A stretch of DNA of 15,946 nt from a bacterium. GTDB lineage: Bacteria; Electryoneota; Electryoneia; Electryoneales; Electryoneaceae. Both the position numbers and the translations under genes were made by a program. The notes beneath the pieces are model-generated. The model was given only the letters and a program-made list of their open reading frames with translations. It did not search any database and was not told the origin of the DNA. The DNA lies in contig JANQEY010000091.1 in NCBI GenBank assembly GCA_028278125.1, forward strand, positions 1-15,946. Reading direction: 5' to 3'. Shown here one piece after another: positions 1 to 6,762 of this stretch (the first letter of the stretch is position 1; each line of letters begins with the position of its first letter).

Positions 1-1
1 A

Positions 2-661
2 AACCTGGTTGAGCCACTGACCGAACAGGGAAAAACATTGGCATTTGTTTCCCTTCACGAAGAGATAGTAGGCATAATTGGGATAGCTGACCTGGTTAAA
101 CCTGAGGCAAAGAATGTTGTCCGGGAATTACAGAAATTAAATATCTCGTCTGCACTAATTACCGGTGACAATGAAAAATCGGCTCGATCAATCGCTCAAT
201 CTGCAGAAATTGAATCTGTTTACGCGAACCTTCTCCCGGAAGAGAAGGAAAATATCATCTCATCAGAAAGAGAAAGAAACAGGTACCGTGTCGGGATGGC
301 AGGTGATGGCATCAATGACGCACCTGCCCTGGCCAGGGCTGATGTTGGTTTCGCCATAGATTCAGGCTCGGATGTGGCTATTGAAACCGCGGAAATTACT
401 ATGCTGAAAGGCGATCTCCGTGCAATAGTTCGTGCTGTAAAATTGAGCAAAGGTACGATGAAAATAATATACCAGAACCTGGTCTGGGCGTTTTTCTACA
501 ACGTTTTACTGATTCCCGTTGCGGCGGGTGTATTCTATCCCGTTTCATGGATGCCTGCGGGAATAAAAATGCTCCATCCCGCTTTGGCGGCTGGAGCAAT
601 GGCTTTATCGAGTATAACAGTGGTTTTAAACAGCTTGAGAATCAACAGGATCAGGCTCTAA
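2..661 (+). CDS. copA: Copper-type P1B ATPase, C-terminal part (5' end outside window)
   Basis: The frame is open from base 2 and gives 219 residues before TAA. It is the end of a heavy-metal-exporting P-type ATPase of the inner membrane, which pumps metal out at the cost of ATP. The hinge is visible: TGD at about residues 54-56 and GDGINDAP at about 101-108, followed by the usual DVAIETAEI-type helix. Two last membrane helices follow. The first holds a Tyr-Asn pair (FFYNVLLIP, about 163-172) and the second holds MALSS (about 200-204). YN in TM7 and MxxSS in TM8 are the Cu(I)-binding residues of subgroup P1B-1, so copper (or silver) is the likely substrate. The CPC motif, the phosphorylated DKTG and any N-terminal metal domains lie upstream and cannot be checked. 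Its stop lies 4 bp from the stop of the convergent small gene at 666. The ATPase class is certain; the copper assignment is good but rests on the TM7/TM8 motifs only. Confidence 0.9.
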   Translation, partial: NLVEPLTEQGKTLAFVSLHEEIVGIIGIADLVKPEAKNVVRELQKLNISSALITGDNEKSARSIAQSAEIESVYANLLPEEKENIISSERERNRYRVGMAGDGINDAPALARADVGFAIDSGSDVAIETAEITMLKGDLRAIVRAVKLSKGTMKIIYQNLVWAFFYNVLLIPVAAGVFYPVSWMPAGIKMLHPALAAGAMALSSITVVLNSLRINRIRL

Positions 662-665
662 TATT

Positions 666-869
666 TTAATTTGATTGTTTCTTCCTCTTCTCAATTTCCG
701 TTTTTAATTCCGGATCGGATTCAACCTCTTTCATCAGTCTTTTCTGGTCATCGATCAAAGCCTGAACCTTCAGAGCATCAAGAGGAGAACCTCGACCTGC
801 TTTTTTCATCAGCTTGATTAACTGTTTATTAACTTTATCCAGTTCTTTTAGAATAGCTTTTTTATCCAT
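666..869 (-). CDS. Small charged helical protein downstream of ruvA, unknown function
   Basis: This gene encodes 67 residues. I do not recognise a family. The protein is rich in Lys, Glu, Leu and Asp, with heptad-like spacing of Leu and Ile (residues 1-25 and 37-62), and probably forms two helices joined at a Gly-Arg-Gly-Ser-Pro turn near residues 26-30, so a helical hairpin or coiled coil is likely. It has no signal peptide or membrane segment. It starts 17 bp after the ruvA stop on the same strand and is probably the last gene of the ruvC-ruvA transcript. The upstream Shine-Dalgarno is weak. The codon pattern and amino-acid composition look like a real protein, but a role in recombination would be a guess from position only. 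Confidence 0.6.
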   Translation of the reverse strand: MDKKAILKELDKVNKQLIKLMKKAGRGSPLDALKVQALIDDQKRLMKEVESDPELKTEIEKRKKQSN

Positions 870-886
870 GAATGCTGCTTTTAAGT

Positions 887-1480
887 TTATTGTTTTAAGG
901 CTATCCTGATCAGGTCTTCTACAGCCGCATCTTCACCCGCTGCTTTTGCAGCCCTGGCGACGAGTTTTTCCGCCTGTGCCTGGTTGTATCCAAGTGCCAC
1001 CAATCCCTGGACAGCCTCATAAACGGCTCCGGCAGGTCCACGGTAGCCTTGCAGTTTTACCTCATCCGCCTTGTCTGTTTCATCTCCAAATACATTTCTC
1101 AGTTCGATAATCATTCTTTCAGCAAGTTTTCTACCGATCCCGGGGGCCGCTGTCAGCCGTTTCCAGTCACCGATCCTGACAGATTCCTTAAGTGTTTTTA
1201 CATTCAATGATGAAAGAATTGCCTGGGCGACCTTGGGACCAACACCACTCACTGAAATTAATTTCTGGAATACTTCCCGTTCGGTTTTTTCAGAAAAACC
1301 GTACAATTGAAGTATATCCTCCCGGACATGCAGGTATGTATAGAATGAAAACCGGTCGCTTCTGCCAACTGCCTCGAAGGTATTCAGGCTGATTGACAGG
1401 GAAAACCCGATTCCACCCGTTTCCACAACAACGTGGGTTGGTTCCAGTTCAACTATCTTCCCTTCTATTCTATCGATCAT
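887..1480 (-). CDS. ruvA: Holliday junction DNA-binding protein RuvA
   Basis: RuvA binds the four-way Holliday junction as a tetramer and loads the RuvB helicase for branch migration. From the ATG at 1480 the protein has 197 residues, close to the usual 200. Domain I (OB fold, about 1-62) ends with a REDILQLYGF stretch whose Glu54-Asp55 match the acidic pin. Domain II has two helix-hairpin-helix motifs, VSGVGPKVAQAI (about 77-88) and APGIGRKLAERM (about 112-123). After a flexible linker (about 132-150), the C-terminal three-helix domain that contacts RuvB runs from about 150 to 197. The frame stays open upstream to 1522, but I chose the ATG at 1480 because RuvA proteins begin with M-I-x-x-I-x-G and a GAGGA site lies 5 bases before it. 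The start overlaps the ruvC stop as ATGA, which points to translational coupling. ruvB is not in this window. Confidence 0.96.
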   Translation of the reverse strand: MIDRIEGKIVELEPTHVVVETGGIGFSLSISLNTFEAVGRSDRFSFYTYLHVREDILQLYGFSEKTEREVFQKLISVSGVGPKVAQAILSSLNVKTLKESVRIGDWKRLTAAPGIGRKLAERMIIELRNVFGDETDKADEVKLQGYRGPAGAVYEAVQGLVALGYNQAQAEKLVARAAKAAGEDAAVEDLIRIALKQ

Positions 1481-2025
1481 TTTTTCCTCAAAGCTTGCAG
1501 TTTGTGCCTGTTCACGTGGCATAACGCCACAGCCAGCGCGTCACTGGCATCCAGCGGGATTGTTTCCTTATGAATCCCGAGAAGCTGTTTCACCATAAAC
1601 TGAACCTGTTCCTTGGAAGCTGATCCCCGTCCGACGATCGAACTTTTAATGCTGCGTGGTGGGTAGGATGCTACCTCAATCCCGGCCTGAACTGCTGCCA
1701 GCAACAATACACCTCGAGCCTGACCGAGAATCATAGCGCTGGCAACATTTTTACCAACAAAAGGATCTTCTACAGCAACAATGTCAGGTTTATATTCTTC
1801 AATCAGCTTCTTGGCTTCAGTATGAATTTGATATATCCGTTCCTCTACCGGTTTCCCCCTTTTTGGACGGATAGTGCCAAATTGAAGGCAGGAAGTCCTG
1901 CGGCTGTGTTCGATAACTCCCCAACCCGTAACCTGTGTTCCAGGATCGAATCCAAGAATCACACGGACATTCTTTCGTTTCTGAATATCTTCAACGTTCG
2001 ATGAGCTGACTTTTTTGTTCGGCAT
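1477..2025 (-). CDS. ruvC: Crossover junction endodeoxyribonuclease RuvC
   Basis: RuvC is the Holliday-junction resolvase; it cuts two opposing strands symmetrically as a Mg-dependent dimer. All four catalytic acidic residues of the RNase H-like fold are visible: Asp27 in ILGFDPGTQVTGWG, Glu86 in VAVEDPFVGKN, and Asp159 and Asp162 in PLDASDALAVALCH. With the ATG at 2025 there are 182 residues, about 20 more at the N-terminus than usual, where the protein normally begins 5-7 residues before the first Asp. No good Shine-Dalgarno precedes the ATG; the bases just upstream read CCTCC in the sense direction. A GTG at codon 22, just before I-L-G-F-D, is an alternative start, also without a convincing site. 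The gene leads a ruvC-ruvA-small protein cluster and overlaps ruvA by 4 bases. Confidence 0.95.
   Translation of the reverse strand: MPNKKVSSSNVEDIQKRKNVRVILGFDPGTQVTGWGVIEHSRRTSCLQFGTIRPKRGKPVEERIYQIHTEAKKLIEEYKPDIVAVEDPFVGKNVASAMILGQARGVLLLAAVQAGIEVASYPPRSIKSSIVGRGSASKEQVQFMVKQLLGIHKETIPLDASDALAVALCHVNRHKLQALRKK
1486..1490 (-). promoter_or_regulatory. Shine-Dalgarno deciding the ruvA start
   Basis: On the minus strand TGAGG, running on into AAAAA, stands 5 bases before the ATG at 1480. It supports this start over the longer open frame that begins at 1522. It lies inside the last codons of ruvC. Confidence 0.6.
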
Positions 2026-2196
2026 GGAGGAATATAAGTAACATTTGTCTGTTTATTAAACGTTCTTTCAAATTGCAACAAGTAATGTTAGTCTCGAGAT
2101 AATTGTATTCAAGTAAGGCTTGGTATTGGAAAAACTATCGTTTAACTTACACGAATATTTTTTATCAATATTTTAGTATGATATCAGAACTTAAAT

Positions 2197-2202
2197 GAGG
2201 AA
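2197..2202 (+). promoter_or_regulatory. Shine-Dalgarno for the TTG start of nnr
   Basis: GAGGAA lies 7 bases before the TTG at 2210. The nearby ATG at 2195 is closed by a stop after three codons, so TTG is the best start. A TATGAT at 2177-2182 could be a -10 box, but no acceptable -35 hexamer stands 16-18 bases before it, so I do not call a promoter. Confidence 0.55.
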
Positions 2203-2209
2203 ATAGATC

Positions 2210-3889
2210 TTGAAACCGATTTTAACACCAGCACAGATGCGTGAACTCGACAAGCGAACAATAGAAGAGCTTGGATTACCCGGGATAGTATTGATGGAAT
2301 TGGCGGCACGTGGGGTAGTCCATGAAATTGACAACCTGTTCAGAGGTCGTTTCCAGGGATCGGAAATCCTGGTCTTCTGTGGTCCTGGAAATAATGGTGG
2401 AGATGGATTTGCCATCGCTCGCAGGTTGTTAAACCTTGGTGCCCAGGTCAGGGTATACCTGTTCGCGGACAGGGATAAAATCAAGGGTGACGCTCTTATT
2501 AATAAACAGGTCTACCAGAAGCTTGGTGGGGAAATAATAGATATTATCGAATCCCAGCAGCTTGATTCACTCCCACAGGCTCACCTGATAGTTGACGCAC
2601 TCCTTGGAACCGGTTTGAAGGGTGGTGCGACAGGACTGATGGCGGCTGCAATAGAGGCAATTAACAATCATCCGGCAGGAGTGATCGCCGTTGATATACC
2701 ATCAGGCGTAAACGGTGCAAATGGACAGGCAGAGGGGCCCGCAGTTCGTGCAGATATTACTGCAACCTTTGGAGGGATAAAAGTTGGACATTTAATTCCA
2801 CCGGGGCTCGAACAATGCGGCCAGATTGTAACCGTCGACATCCAGATCCCACCGGAATACATCGATGAGGGTGATGTAGAATTTCTGCTGATAGAACCTT
2901 ATGACGTCCAGGTAATGCTCCCGGACCGGCAGCGTTCAGCCCATAAAGGTGACGCGGGTAAAGTGCTTGTGGTAGCTGGAAGTGTTGGTATGACAGGAGC
3001 TGCGGAACTAGCTGCTCGGTCATGTCTCAGGGCAGGTGCCGGCCTGGTAAAAGTAGCTACGGCGAAAAGTGCCCAGGCGATCCTGGCAGGCAGAAACGCT
3101 GAAGTTATGACTATCCCGGTGGCTGACACTGAAAACGGTACCATTGCACCAGATGCTGAGACAACCATCAGGGAAGCTCTCCAGTGGGCAGATGTTGAGG
3201 TAATAGGTCCTGGACTCTCCCTGAACCAGAATACAATCGATTGGTTTACTGAACATGCCAAAGATCTGTCTTTACCAACCGCAATTGATGCAGACGGTTT
3301 AAATGCGCTGGCAAAAAATCCTGACCTGATTGAAGGTTTAGGCGAGAATGTCATTTTAACGCCACACGTTGGTGAGTTTGCCCGTCTTACGGGACTTTCC
3401 ACCGAAGAGATAGAATCAGACAGAGTCGGCACAGTCAGGCGTTTTGCAGTGGAGTGGGGAGTGACTTTGCTTTTGAAGGGTGTTCCTTCGCTTCTTGGGA
3501 CTGCTGATGGAGAGGTTTACGGAATGCTTGCAGGTAATCCTGGGATGGCATCAGCCGGTATGGGTGATGTTCTTACCGGGGTAATTGCAGGATTCCTCGC
3601 CCAGGGACTTACTCCCGAGAACGCTACTATCTCCGGTGTTATTGTCCATGGTCTTGCCGGTGATCTTGCTGCACATGAAATGGGAACGACCGGTATTGTC
3701 GCCGGGGATGTAGTAGAACGGCTTCCCTATGCACAGGATATTATCAGCGGTCGTGCACACTTCCCGCATCAACACGGTGGTTGCTGTGGTGGACATGGTC
3801 ATGGTCATGAAGGTGGAAAAGAATGTAACTGTGATGGTGACTGTGATTGTGATGGTAACTGCGAAGGGAATTGCGGTTGCGGAAATTAA
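2210..3889 (+). CDS. nnr: Bifunctional NAD(P)HX epimerase / ADP-dependent dehydratase Nnr, with Cys/His-rich tail
   Basis: Nnr repairs hydrated NADH and NADPH in the cytoplasm. The N-terminal NnrE domain (about 1-220) interconverts the R and S forms. The C-terminal NnrD domain (about 235-510) dehydrates the S form using ADP or ATP. NnrE marks are CGPGNNGGDGFAIARRL (57-73), VDALLGTGLKG (128-138) and VDIPSGVNG (161-169). NnrD marks are GDAGKVLVVAGS (247-258), AIDADGLNAL (358-367), ILTPHVGEFARL (382-393) and GNPGMASAGMGDVLTG (442-457). The protein has 559 residues. Normal homology stops near 510, and the last 43 residues (517-559) form a low-complexity tail with nine Cys (525, 526, 539, 541, 545, 547, 551, 555, 557) and six His (517, 520, 522, 529, 531, 533), which looks metal-binding. 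The start is TTG with GAGGAA upstream. The gene is divergent from ruvC and closed by a strong terminator, so it is probably monocistronic. Confidence 0.96.
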   Translation: MKPILTPAQMRELDKRTIEELGLPGIVLMELAARGVVHEIDNLFRGRFQGSEILVFCGPGNNGGDGFAIARRLLNLGAQVRVYLFADRDKIKGDALINKQVYQKLGGEIIDIIESQQLDSLPQAHLIVDALLGTGLKGGATGLMAAAIEAINNHPAGVIAVDIPSGVNGANGQAEGPAVRADITATFGGIKVGHLIPPGLEQCGQIVTVDIQIPPEYIDEGDVEFLLIEPYDVQVMLPDRQRSAHKGDAGKVLVVAGSVGMTGAAELAARSCLRAGAGLVKVATAKSAQAILAGRNAEVMTIPVADTENGTIAPDAETTIREALQWADVEVIGPGLSLNQNTIDWFTEHAKDLSLPTAIDADGLNALAKNPDLIEGLGENVILTPHVGEFARLTGLSTEEIESDRVGTVRRFAVEWGVTLLLKGVPSLLGTADGEVYGMLAGNPGMASAGMGDVLTGVIAGFLAQGLTPENATISGVIVHGLAGDLAAHEMGTTGIVAGDVVERLPYAQDIISGRAHFPHQHGGCCGGHGHGHEGGKECNCDGDCDCDGNCEGNCGCGN

Positions 3890-3913
3890 CAGATAATTAA
3901 GTGAAATATACAA

Positions 3914-3946
3914 ACAATAAAAGGCGGTTAATCCGCCTTTTATTGT
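3914..3946. terminator. Strong terminator after nnr, likely bidirectional
   Basis: A perfect 14-bp inverted repeat (3914-3927 with 3933-3946) encloses the loop TTAAT. The core is AAAAGGCGG / CCGCCTTTT. The T-run on either strand is formed by the stem itself, so it could stop transcription from nnr and also any read-through coming from the OPT side. It starts 24 bp after the nnr stop. Confidence 0.85.
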
Positions 3947-4014
3947 TATATGAACTTCTTTAAATATGCAATTATGCTGTCCCGGCAATAATCCCAACAA
4001 TAATCGGGATCAGG

Positions 4015-4193
4015 AGTAGCCCGGATTGCGCATTTGCGAATCCGGGATAAAGATACGTCATTGCGAGCGGAACGCGGTGAAGCGAACCAAAACGTCGGCA
4101 TAGTTCGGTGGTGTCGTTGCGAGCGTAGCGAAGCAATCTCAATCCTAAAATAAATCCCGGATATCAGCTGTACAGCGGACTATCCGGGTTACT
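4015..4193 (+). repeat. REPIN-like interspersed element, copy A
   Basis: The left end is A-GTAG followed by a hairpin CCCGGATT (4020-4027) / AATCCGGG (4039-4046). The right end is a hairpin CCCGGATA (4156-4163) / TATCCGGG (4181-4188) with inner stem GCTG/CAGC, then TTACT. The two ends are therefore inverted repeats, except that the right tetranucleotide reads GTAA instead of GTAG. The core of about 110 bp has two GTCRTTGCGAGCG-type motifs, the second ending in GAAGCAATCTC. I recall this motif type as a repeat in many bacterial genomes. Confidence 0.8.
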
Positions 4194-4285
4194 CTTTTAC
4201 GTCACCTTATATAGCTTGTAATTACAGACGTACCTTAATATTCTATGCTGTCCCGGCAATAATCCCAACAATAATCGGGATCAGG

Positions 4286-4464
4286 AGTAGCCCGGATTGC
4301 GCATTTGCGAATCCGGGAGAACAAGGTGTCGCTACGAGCGGAACGTAGTGAAGCAAACCAAAACATCAGCGTAGCTCGGTGGGGTCGTTGCGAGCGCAGC
4401 GAAGCAATCTAAATCCTAAAATAAATCCCGGATATCCGTCGGTTAACGGACTATCCGGGCTACT
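4286..4464 (+). repeat. REPIN-like interspersed element, copy B
   Basis: This is the second tandem copy, the same length as copy A. Its ends form a perfect 12-bp terminal inverted repeat, AGTAGCCCGGAT. The right hairpin is almost continuous: CCCGGATA (4427-4434) and TCCGT (4435-4439) pair with ACGGA (4446-4450) and TATCCGGG (4452-4459), leaving one bulged base. The inner stem has another sequence than in copy A but can still pair. Confidence 0.8.
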
Positions 4465-4513
4465 CTTCTATATAACCTTATTTAGCTAGTAATCACAACC
4501 CTACATTAATATC

Positions 4514-6541
4514 CTATGCTGTCCCTGCAATAATCCCCACAATAATCGGGATCAGGATCAGGGCGATACCCATCAAACTCTCACCGGCGATAATTCCGGA
4601 TGCAACCGGGAAAGTATATAAGGAATCAACTTTTGGCCATTTTTTCGCGACCGCCCATCCGATTAAACCACCGATAAACATTGAAAAACCGTAGTAGAAA
4701 TGGAATGTAAACGCCAGTCCAAGTCCCATGGGTGATGGAATCCAGATATGATATTTCGAGGGAACTATCCTTGTTAATGCGACCACCAGAATTCCGATTA
4801 AACCACCTATCACCAGCGATGCCTGGGCGGTGGGGTGGAGGGCGTGAAGTCCCTGTGACAGCAACTGCGCGACTGAAGACCAGACCATTGCCGCCGGTGC
4901 CGGCCATTGGTCAGTTCCAAGGGAAGCGGCGTCAGGTACCAGCAGGTAGAATACCGGGACAGTAACCGCGGTTCCTACAAATATCCCCGAGAATTGCGCC
5001 AGGAATTGTTTTCGAGGATTTGCCCCTAGTACATAACCGCTCTTCAGGTCGATCAACAGGTCCGACGCACTGTCGACAACACCGGCGGTAATACACGCCG
5101 CCATCAGGTTGACATTCATTGTCTGTTGCGGAGCGTTTATACGCATCGCTTTTGGCGTTATAGCGCCGTACATCAACTGCGTAACCTTACCCATCGCTCC
5201 AACAGGTGTGGTATCCGTTTCACCGGCTACACGGCAAGCTACAAGAGCGAGGAAAAATGAAAGAACAACCGCCAGCAGCCCCATCCAGAGCGGCATACTG
5301 AAGGCGAAGTAGGCTATTCCCACAACACCAATACCACCGATGATTGCGCCGGAAGCGAACCATGACGGCGGGACTTCGATTTTTTCCATCTCGATCAAAT
5401 CCTGTGACTTCTTCGCGTTGCTCCTGGGGGAGAATAGTGTACCCAGTCCACCAAGCGCCCGGACAATTGATTTCCACTGGAATGCAAAAGCCAGGAGTCC
5501 GCTGGTTACCATACACGAGGCACCACCCCATAATGACCAGGACACCATCGTACGGTAATCGAGTGCGTCGATTACACCCGCGCCATACATCTGTGGCACC
5601 AGGATTACCCAGCATAGGATTGAACCGATCATCACACTTGTCGCCACACGAATTCCCATTAACGCGCCACCGGCGACAAGTAACAGGCTTCCTTCCATAC
5701 CGACTGTATACTGGTACATCGATTGACCAAAAACAGGGTAAGCGTACTTGATGAGTACAAATTCCTTAGTCATCAACCCTACCTGGCGGAGCATCTCAAA
5801 ACCGTCGCGCAGAAATGCGACTAATCCGGCAATCCCACCGGCGATAAACAAAGATCGTGCGCTTTTTTCTCCCTCTTCAGCGCTGGTAACGGTCCCCTCC
5901 ATATCTTCCATTTCAGCGAGGGCAGCTTCTTCTTCAGATTTTTCGTCACTCTCTTTCTCGACTTCTTCTTTCGCTTCACCAAACGGACCAGCTAACGCCG
6001 GATCATGTTTTGTGTCACCGTGCAGTGATCTCAGTGTCATTGCGGCTGCGATTCCGGACGGGAACCGTAACCTTTCCACGTTGATCATCTGCCGTTTCAT
6101 CGGAATCGCCAGGGTAACACCGAGAACAGCCAGGAAAAATATCCATGCTGTCAATAATCCATACGGGATATGTTCACCTGTGACTAACAGGTAGGCAGCA
6201 ATCGCTGAAACAAGGGTACCTCCCGTGGAATAACCCGCTGACGACGCAGTTGACTGCATAGCGTTATTCTCGAGGATAGTCATGTGGGTTTTAACTATCC
6301 TGATCTTGTGCAGGGTACTCCAGATGGCGAATGAGAGCACACATGCAGTAATCGCGACACCGAATCCCCAGCCGGTCTTTAAGCCGATATAGAGGTTTGT
6401 CAGGGATAAAACAGCCCCAAGGACGCCACCCATAAGGACTGCGCGGAGTGTCAACTGGAGCATATCGCCACGATAATGATTTTTAAACCACTGTAGTTCG
6501 AGTTCATCTGGTGTGAGTTGACGGTGTTCTGAAGAAGCCAT
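4514..6541 (-). CDS. OPT-family (oligopeptide transporter-type) membrane transporter
   Basis: This is a polytopic inner-membrane protein of 675 residues from the ATG at 6541, with about 14-16 hydrophobic segments. Features typical of bacterial OPT proteins are visible: an N-terminal GGVLGAVLSLTNLYIGLKTG segment, a following VAITACVLSF helix, a central SDLLIDLKSGYVLGANPRKQ loop, and Gly-rich helices at the C-terminus. Known family members carry small peptides or metal chelates; the substrate here cannot be read from sequence. A strongly acidic cytoplasmic or periplasmic loop (about residues 190-230, many Glu) is inserted after the fourth helix. The frame is open five codons further up to a TTG at 6556, but the ATG at 6541 has AAAGG 7 bases before it and is preferred. 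The last 13 codons and the stop are duplicated twice just downstream, next to repeat elements. The gene stands alone and is divergent from the flavin-reductase gene. Confidence 0.88.
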   Translation of the reverse strand: MASSEHRQLTPDELELQWFKNHYRGDMLQLTLRAVLMGGVLGAVLSLTNLYIGLKTGWGFGVAITACVLSFAIWSTLHKIRIVKTHMTILENNAMQSTASSAGYSTGGTLVSAIAAYLLVTGEHIPYGLLTAWIFFLAVLGVTLAIPMKRQMINVERLRFPSGIAAAMTLRSLHGDTKHDPALAGPFGEAKEEVEKESDEKSEEEAALAEMEDMEGTVTSAEEGEKSARSLFIAGGIAGLVAFLRDGFEMLRQVGLMTKEFVLIKYAYPVFGQSMYQYTVGMEGSLLLVAGGALMGIRVATSVMIGSILCWVILVPQMYGAGVIDALDYRTMVSWSLWGGASCMVTSGLLAFAFQWKSIVRALGGLGTLFSPRSNAKKSQDLIEMEKIEVPPSWFASGAIIGGIGVVGIAYFAFSMPLWMGLLAVVLSFFLALVACRVAGETDTTPVGAMGKVTQLMYGAITPKAMRINAPQQTMNVNLMAACITAGVVDSASDLLIDLKSGYVLGANPRKQFLAQFSGIFVGTAVTVPVFYLLVPDAASLGTDQWPAPAAMVWSSVAQLLSQGLHALHPTAQASLVIGGLIGILVVALTRIVPSKYHIWIPSPMGLGLAFTFHFYYGFSMFIGGLIGWAVAKKWPKVDSLYTFPVASGIIAGESLMGIALILIPIIVGIIAGTA

Positions 6542-6686
6542 AACCGTGCCTTTCAAGCAAAGCGTGAATCAAATGGAAGAAGTTGCAATATAAAGCTCAA
6601 CTCAACTCTTTTCCAGTTTGGAATTTTCAGCAGCTACTAGGGAATCGAGATACAGCTAGCTTCTCTTTATACTCTCAAATAGCGGA

Positions 6687-6729
6687 CAACATTTAATATG
6701 TTGAATAAGCAATATGCCGGAAGTTTAAC
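6687..6729 (+). promoter_or_regulatory. Possible promoter with overlapping palindrome before the flavin-reductase gene
   Basis: TTGAAT (6701-6706) and TTTAAC (6724-6729) are 17 bp apart; each matches the sigma70 consensus at four of six bases. A palindrome CAACAT-TTAAT-ATGTTG (6687-6703) overlaps the -35 box and might be an operator. The rest of the 221-bp divergent region shows nothing clear. The call is weak. Confidence 0.3.
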
Positions 6730-6762
6730 TATCTTTGGTTTTTAACTCTAACCAACGGATTT

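Larger units (their letters stand above)
3973..4557. repeat. 271-bp tandem duplication carrying the 3' end of the OPT gene
   Basis: Two units (3973-4243 and 4244-4514) of exactly 271 bp lie head to tail; a third start at 4515 runs into the OPT transporter gene. Each unit holds, in order, 43 bp equal to the last 43 bp of the OPT coding region region, a REPIN-like element, and a roughly 50-bp spacer. The 43-bp parts of units 1 and 2 are identical and differ from the gene (4515-4557) at two positions. Read on the minus strand, each copy still spells LIPIIVGIIAGTA followed by a stop (TAA in unit 1, TAG in unit 2). The first 75 bp of the two units are identical, while the rest differs at many positions without clear gaps. 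This fills the 624-bp stretch between nnr and the OPT gene, together with the nnr terminator; I see no gene there. Confidence 0.9.

Noticed and set aside
1481..1522. RuvA start at 1522, giving 14 more residues
   Set aside because: The extra residues do not look like RuvA, and the ATG at 1480 has the better ribosome site and the ATGA overlap.
2026..2209. Promoters in the ruvC-nnr divergent gap
   Set aside because: AT-rich -10-like boxes exist, such as TATGAT at 2177, but I found no matching -35 box at 16-18 bp on either strand.
2..3889. Functional link between the copper ATPase and the Cys/His tail of Nnr
   Set aside because: The two genes are separated by the oppositely oriented ruv cluster and have no shared promoter; proximity alone is not enough.
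3551..4000. A 149-codon open frame on the minus strand opposite nnr
   Set aside because: It is antisense to the NnrD domain and the repetitive Cys/His tail, and its Thr/Met/Ile-rich low-complexity protein is a mirror of that tail.
3973..4514. CRISPR array or integron attC cluster
   Set aside because: There are only two 271-bp units, the supposed spacers are homologous to each other, and no cas gene, integrase or attC core site is seen.
6542..6556. TTG start for the OPT transporter
   Set aside because: The ATG five codons later has AAAGG at a good distance; the TTG itself overlaps that site.
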